A DNA stretch of 63,060 bases from the NCBI RefSeq assembly GCF_004348265.1, contig NZ_SMNT01000013.1, positions 1 to 63,060 on the forward strand. Reading direction: 5' to 3'. Below are positions 60,271 through 63,060 of this stretch, piece by piece. The position numbers and the translations under genes were made by a program. Under the pieces are notes generated by a model, which was not told the DNA's origin, ran no database searches, and saw nothing but the letters and a program-made list of their open reading frames with translations. The DNA comes from Methylobacterium segetis (GTDB lineage Bacteria > Pseudomonadota > Alphaproteobacteria > Rhizobiales > Beijerinckiaceae). Numbering within the stretch: the stretch's first letter is position 1; every line of letters starts with the position of its first letter.

Positions 60271-61481
60271 TGCCGGCCTTTGCGTACCGCGCCTTCGCCC
60301 CGGACGGGCGCATGCGCGCCGGCCGCATCGAGGCGGAGGCCCGCGAGCGCGCGGTCGCCGCGCTGCGCGCCGAGGGGCTGCAGGTCTTCGAGATCGCGCC
60401 CGCCGCCGCCGGGCTGCCGATCTGGCGCCGCGACCTGTTCGGGCGCGACCGGGTGAGCGACGCCGCCCGGATCGCCTTCCTGAAGGAATTCGGCACGCTC
60501 ACCGGCGCCGGGTTGACCGTAGACCGGGCGCTGCGCCTCGTCGGGCGCCAGGCCGCCCCGGCCCTCCGCCCCGTTCTCGCCGATCTCCTGGCCCGGGTGC
60601 TCGGGGGCGCGAGCCTGTCGCGGGCGATGGCGGCGCATCCCGCCGCCTTCCCGCGGGACATGGTCGACGCGATCCGGGCCGGCGAGGCGACGGGCACGCT
60701 CACGACGGTGATCGGCACGCTCGCGGCCTCGCTGGAGCGCCGCGACGCGGTGCGCCGCCACCTGCGCTCCGCGCTCATCTATCCGGCGCTCCTGATCCTG
60801 ATGGCGCTCGGCACCCTCGCCCTGGTCGTCGGCGTCCTCGTGCCGGCCCTCGCGCCGCTCTTCGAGGGGACGGGCCGGTCGCCTCCGCTCGCGATCCGCC
60901 TCGCGGCCGGGCTCGGCGACGGGCTCGCGGCCCATTGGCCCCTCCTCCTCGGCGGCCTCACCCTCGCCGCGGCGGGCATCGCCGGGGCCTGGGGCCGCCC
61001 CGGCTTCACGGCGGGGCGCTCGGCCCTGGCCCTGCGCCTGCCGGGCCTCCGCGAGATCGTGGTCGGCGCCGAGCTCGGACGGATCTGCCGCGTGCTCGGA
61101 ACCCTCCTCGTCGCCGAAGTGCCGGTGCCCGACGCCCTCGCCGCGGTCCGGCCGCTCCCGCGCAACCACCTGTTCCGCGACGCCCTGCGCGAGGCCGGCC
61201 AGCGGCTGACCGAGGGAGGCTCCCTCGCCGCGGGCCTCTCGCGGCTGCAGCCCTACGCCCCTTCGACGCTGAGCCTGATCGCGAGCGGCGAGCAGGTGAA
61301 CCGGCTCGGGCCCGTGCTGCTCCACGCCGCGGAGATGCACGAGGCGCAGACGCGCGAGCGCGTCGACCGGGCGCTCGCCCTGCTGACGCCCCTCGTCACC
61401 ATCGCGATCGGAGGGTTGATCGGGGGCCTGATCGTCTCCGTGATGGGCGCGATCCTCGGCGTCGCCGAACTGACGCAGTAG
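60270..61481 (+). CDS. gspF: Type II secretion inner membrane platform protein GspF
   Basis: 403 residues. Starts MPAFAYRAFAPDGRMRAGRI, the usual GspF N-terminus. It has two T2SSF helical domains (FLKEFGTLTGAGLTVDRALR and ICRVLGTLLVAEVPVPDALA) and three membrane segments (IYPALLILMALGTLALVVGV; LLLGGLTLAAAGIAGA; LVTIAIGGLIGGLIVSVMGA). It is the platform on which GspE drives pseudopilin assembly. Start overlaps the gspE stop. A strong hairpin follows. Confidence 0.95.
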   Translation: MPAFAYRAFAPDGRMRAGRIEAEARERAVAALRAEGLQVFEIAPAAAGLPIWRRDLFGRDRVSDAARIAFLKEFGTLTGAGLTVDRALRLVGRQAAPALRPVLADLLARVLGGASLSRAMAAHPAAFPRDMVDAIRAGEATGTLTTVIGTLAASLERRDAVRRHLRSALIYPALLILMALGTLALVVGVLVPALAPLFEGTGRSPPLAIRLAAGLGDGLAAHWPLLLGGLTLAAAGIAGAWGRPGFTAGRSALALRLPGLREIVVGAELGRICRVLGTLLVAEVPVPDALAAVRPLPRNHLFRDALREAGQRLTEGGSLAAGLSRLQPYAPSTLSLIASGEQVNRLGPVLLHAAEMHEAQTRERVDRALALLTPLVTIAIGGLIGGLIVSVMGAILGVAELTQ

Positions 61482-61498
61482 AGCCCGGCGGCACCGCA

Positions 61499-61538
61499 CA
61501 TTGCGTCGGAGCGCGAACGCCGGCGCGGCGACGCAATG
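61499..61538 (+). terminator. Hairpin terminator after gspEF
   Basis: Perfect 10-bp arms CATTGCGTCG (61499-61508) and CGACGCAATG (61529-61538) enclose a GC-rich 20-nt loop that can itself pair. It begins 18 nt after the gspF stop. No U-tract follows. Confidence 0.6.
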
Positions 61539-61632
61539 GATGACGGAATATGCGCGTAACGGTTGTGCCTCACAGGGTTAACGCAACGCTTCGAGAGCGA
61601 AGCGAGCGGACAAGAACTCCAAGGGGCCATCC

Positions 61633-62142
61633 ATGCGCTCGGAAGTCATCGCCTTCTCCGTCGCCGCGACCTGCGCGATCCTCATCGCCACGGCGCCCTA
61701 TGCCCGCGGCACCCTGACCGAGGCCCCGTCCCGGGAGGCCGGGACGCTGACCTGCACCCGCAACGCGAATCTCGGCCTCGTCGTCGGCCTCACGCCGGTG
61801 GCCGATTGCCGCTTCGTGCCGGCCGGTGGCGGCGCGGCGCAGACCTACCGGGCGATGTTCGATCGCGGCGCCGCGCTGCCGGCGGACACCGTAGCGTGGC
61901 GCGTGATGACGGAGACCGGGACGAGCCGACCCGGCCAGCTCAACGGCCTGTTCACGGCGGCAATCGGCCTTGCCGAGGGGGCTCGGCACCGCCCCGCGCA
62001 GGACGCGGCCGTGGTGATCGACCTCAGGGGCGAGGGCGCCGTGCTCCGGCGCGTGGATCGCGGCGCGGCCGAGACCGCCACGTTGCTCCCGCCGCGCCTG
62101 CGCCTCGCGGCGGACACGATGCCCGACCGAGCGGGCAACTGA
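61633..62142 (+). CDS. Secreted DUF992-like protein
   Basis: 169 residues. Signal or anchor segment (VIAFSVAATCAILIATAPYA), then AGTLTCTRNANLGLVVGLTP and ADCRFVPAGGGAAQTYRAMF with two Cys, and VAWRVMTETGTSRPGQLNGL: the order and spacing of the DUF992 family of small periplasmic or outer-membrane-associated alphaproteobacterial proteins. Function unknown. AAGGGG precedes ATG 61633. Separated from gspF by a terminator hairpin, so transcribed independently. Confidence 0.7.
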   Translation: MRSEVIAFSVAATCAILIATAPYARGTLTEAPSREAGTLTCTRNANLGLVVGLTPVADCRFVPAGGGAAQTYRAMFDRGAALPADTVAWRVMTETGTSRPGQLNGLFTAAIGLAEGARHRPAQDAAVVIDLRGEGAVLRRVDRGAAETATLLPPRLRLAADTMPDRAGN

Positions 62143-62258
62143 CGCAGCCGAGGCCGCCGGTACGGGACCGCCCCATCTGTTGATGGCCCCGGCCCTCGAA
62201 ACGGCTCGTCAACCGGGCGGAGCGAGCATCAGGGCTTCTCGCGCACGAGAGGCGCGCC

Positions 62259-62552
62259 ATGGCATGTCTCGGCACGGACCGGCGGCGGACGGAGCGGACA
62301 CCGGTCGATCTCCCGGCCTCGGTGGGCCTAGCGAACGGGCGGCGGCTGCCCTGCGCCGTGACCGATCTCTCGTCGATCGGCGCCCGGCTCGCCTTCGCCG
62401 AGATCGGCCTGCTCCCCGTCCGCTTCGTGCTGCGTCTGGGCGCCCTCGCGGCTCGCCCGGCCCGCCTCGTCTGGCGGCGCGGCCCGGAAATCGGCGTCGC
62501 CTTCGAGGTGCCCGACGCGGACCGGATCCCGCCGGCATCCGGCTGCGTATGA
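62259..62552 (+). CDS. PilZ-domain protein
   Basis: 97 residues, single domain. Both c-di-GMP-binding motifs are intact: RRTER (R-x-x-x-R) near the N-terminus and DLSSIGARL (D-x-S-x-x-G). The remainder is the expected beta barrel (RFVLRLGALAARPARLVWRR, IGVAFEV). It should bind c-di-GMP and act as a small effector, perhaps on motility, glycan synthesis or secretion; no partner is indicated by position. GAGAGG lies 6 nt before ATG 62259. Confidence 0.85.
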   Translation: MACLGTDRRRTERTPVDLPASVGLANGRRLPCAVTDLSSIGARLAFAEIGLLPVRFVLRLGALAARPARLVWRRGPEIGVAFEVPDADRIPPASGCV

Positions 62553-62629
62553 ATTCGCACCCTTCGTGGACGCTCCCGAACCCTCGCAGTACTGTCCAAG
62601 ACCTGATCGGCCGCGTTCAGGATCTTGAG

Positions 62630-63060
62630 ATGTCCCGTGCCGCGCTCCTCCTGGTCTCGCTGTTGGCGCTGCCGGTTCCGGCCTCCGCCGAGATGATCAT
62701 CGACCAGGCCATGATCACGGGCGGGGAATTGCGGGTGAGCGGGCGCATCAACCCGGCCCACACCGCGACCGTCCTCCTCGACGACCGCAACACGATCGTG
62801 GCGGACAGGGAGGGGCGCTTCCTGGTCCGCCTGGCCTACCATCCGCCGAGCTGCATGGTGACGATCAAGGCGGGGCAGGATGTGCGGCAGGCCGTGATCG
62901 GCTTCTGCGGCCAGCGCGGGCCGGAGGGGCCGGGCACCGCCGCGCCGGCCGGCCAGCGCGCCGCCGTGCCGATGGTCCTTCCCGCGGCCATGCCGGGCGC
63001 GGCCCAGATCGGCGCGACGGGCGGCCCGCAGATCGGCCCCCAGGTCGGACCGCGCGGGCC
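62630..63060 (+). CDS. Secreted hypothetical protein (3' truncated by window end)
   Basis: Open from ATG 62630 to the window edge (143 codons, no stop). A signal peptide is clear (ALLLVSLLALPVPASA-EM). The next 85 residues form a small beta-rich domain (MITGGELRVSGRINPAHTAT, then EGRFLVRLAYHPPSCMVTIK) with two Cys (PPSCMV, GFCGQR). A Gly/Pro/Ala-rich segment with collagen-like G-x-x steps (GATGGPQIGPQVGPRG) continues off the end. AGGA lies 7 nt upstream of the start. No family recognised. Confidence 0.65.
   Translation, partial: MSRAALLLVSLLALPVPASAEMIIDQAMITGGELRVSGRINPAHTATVLLDDRNTIVADREGRFLVRLAYHPPSCMVTIKAGQDVRQAVIGFCGQRGPEGPGTAAPAGQRAAVPMVLPAAMPGAAQIGATGGPQIGPQVGPRG

Noticed and set aside
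1..63060. CRISPR arrays, tRNA and rRNA genes, prophage
   Set aside because: The only regular repeat is the coding 18-bp array; no spacer-repeat pattern, cloverleaf with a conserved T-loop, rRNA segment or phage structural gene was recognised by eye. A tRNAscan or covariance search would be decisive.

Overview
The window is GC-rich, densely coding bacterial chromosome. It most resembles a Methylobacteriaceae-type alphaproteobacterium. This is inferred from gene content (PspA-YiaA pair, DUF6894-like and DUF992-like proteins, ExoY/ExoA-type polysaccharide genes, LuxI/LuxR pair, many short Ala/Arg-rich secreted proteins) and from base composition; no rRNA or other marker gene is present to prove it. 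I see no tRNA, rRNA, CRISPR array, intact insertion sequence or prophage.

Layout. 1-8,983: a protein tail with nine hexapeptide repeats, a manganese catalase, a PspA/YiaA envelope-stress pair with palindromic operators, a short-chain dehydrogenase, a papain-like secreted protein, a PiT phosphate transporter with its DUF47 partner, and an MFS transporter. 9,083-14,815: a methyltransferase, a membrane class III nucleotide cyclase, a run of small secreted proteins whose first member has a CRP-type site upstream, and a Crp/Fnr-family regulator. 14,807-23,177: an acyl-homoserine-lactone synthase with its LuxR receptor, a soluble chemoreceptor, an atypical LuxR-type response regulator, and many small proteins of unknown function. 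23,415-35,268: an exopolysaccharide locus with a GDP-mannose precursor enzyme (ManC type), initiating sugar-phosphate transferase, chain-length regulator, four glycosyltransferases, Wzy-like polymerase and Wzx-like flippase. 35,654-38,286: two paralogous GH26-like glycosidases, the first fused to four DUF4214 repeats. 38,287-40,317: a 2-kb AT-richer stretch with no convincing gene but strong hairpins. 40,318-45,124: a three-gene glycan-synthase operon (HlyD-type membrane fusion protein, periplasmic alpha-toroid protein, cellulose-synthase-like GT2 with a C-terminal PilZ-like region). 45,929-61,481: a type II secretion system (GspH, I, J, K, G, D, N/C, M, L, E, F) laid out in several opposing operons, with a large secreted galactose-oxidase-like/AbfB protein between gspG and gspD. 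61,633 to the end: a DUF992-like protein, a PilZ protein and a truncated secreted protein.

How the parts may work together. The centre and right of the window are about the cell surface: one Wzx/Wzy-type polysaccharide, one synthase-type glycan, glycosidases that could trim them, and a type II secretion system whose best in-window substrate candidate is a carbohydrate oxidase. The left half holds sensing and stress functions: quorum sensing, a cyclase with a possible CRP-type target, chemoreception, PspA and catalase. Functional links between these blocks are inference from proximity.
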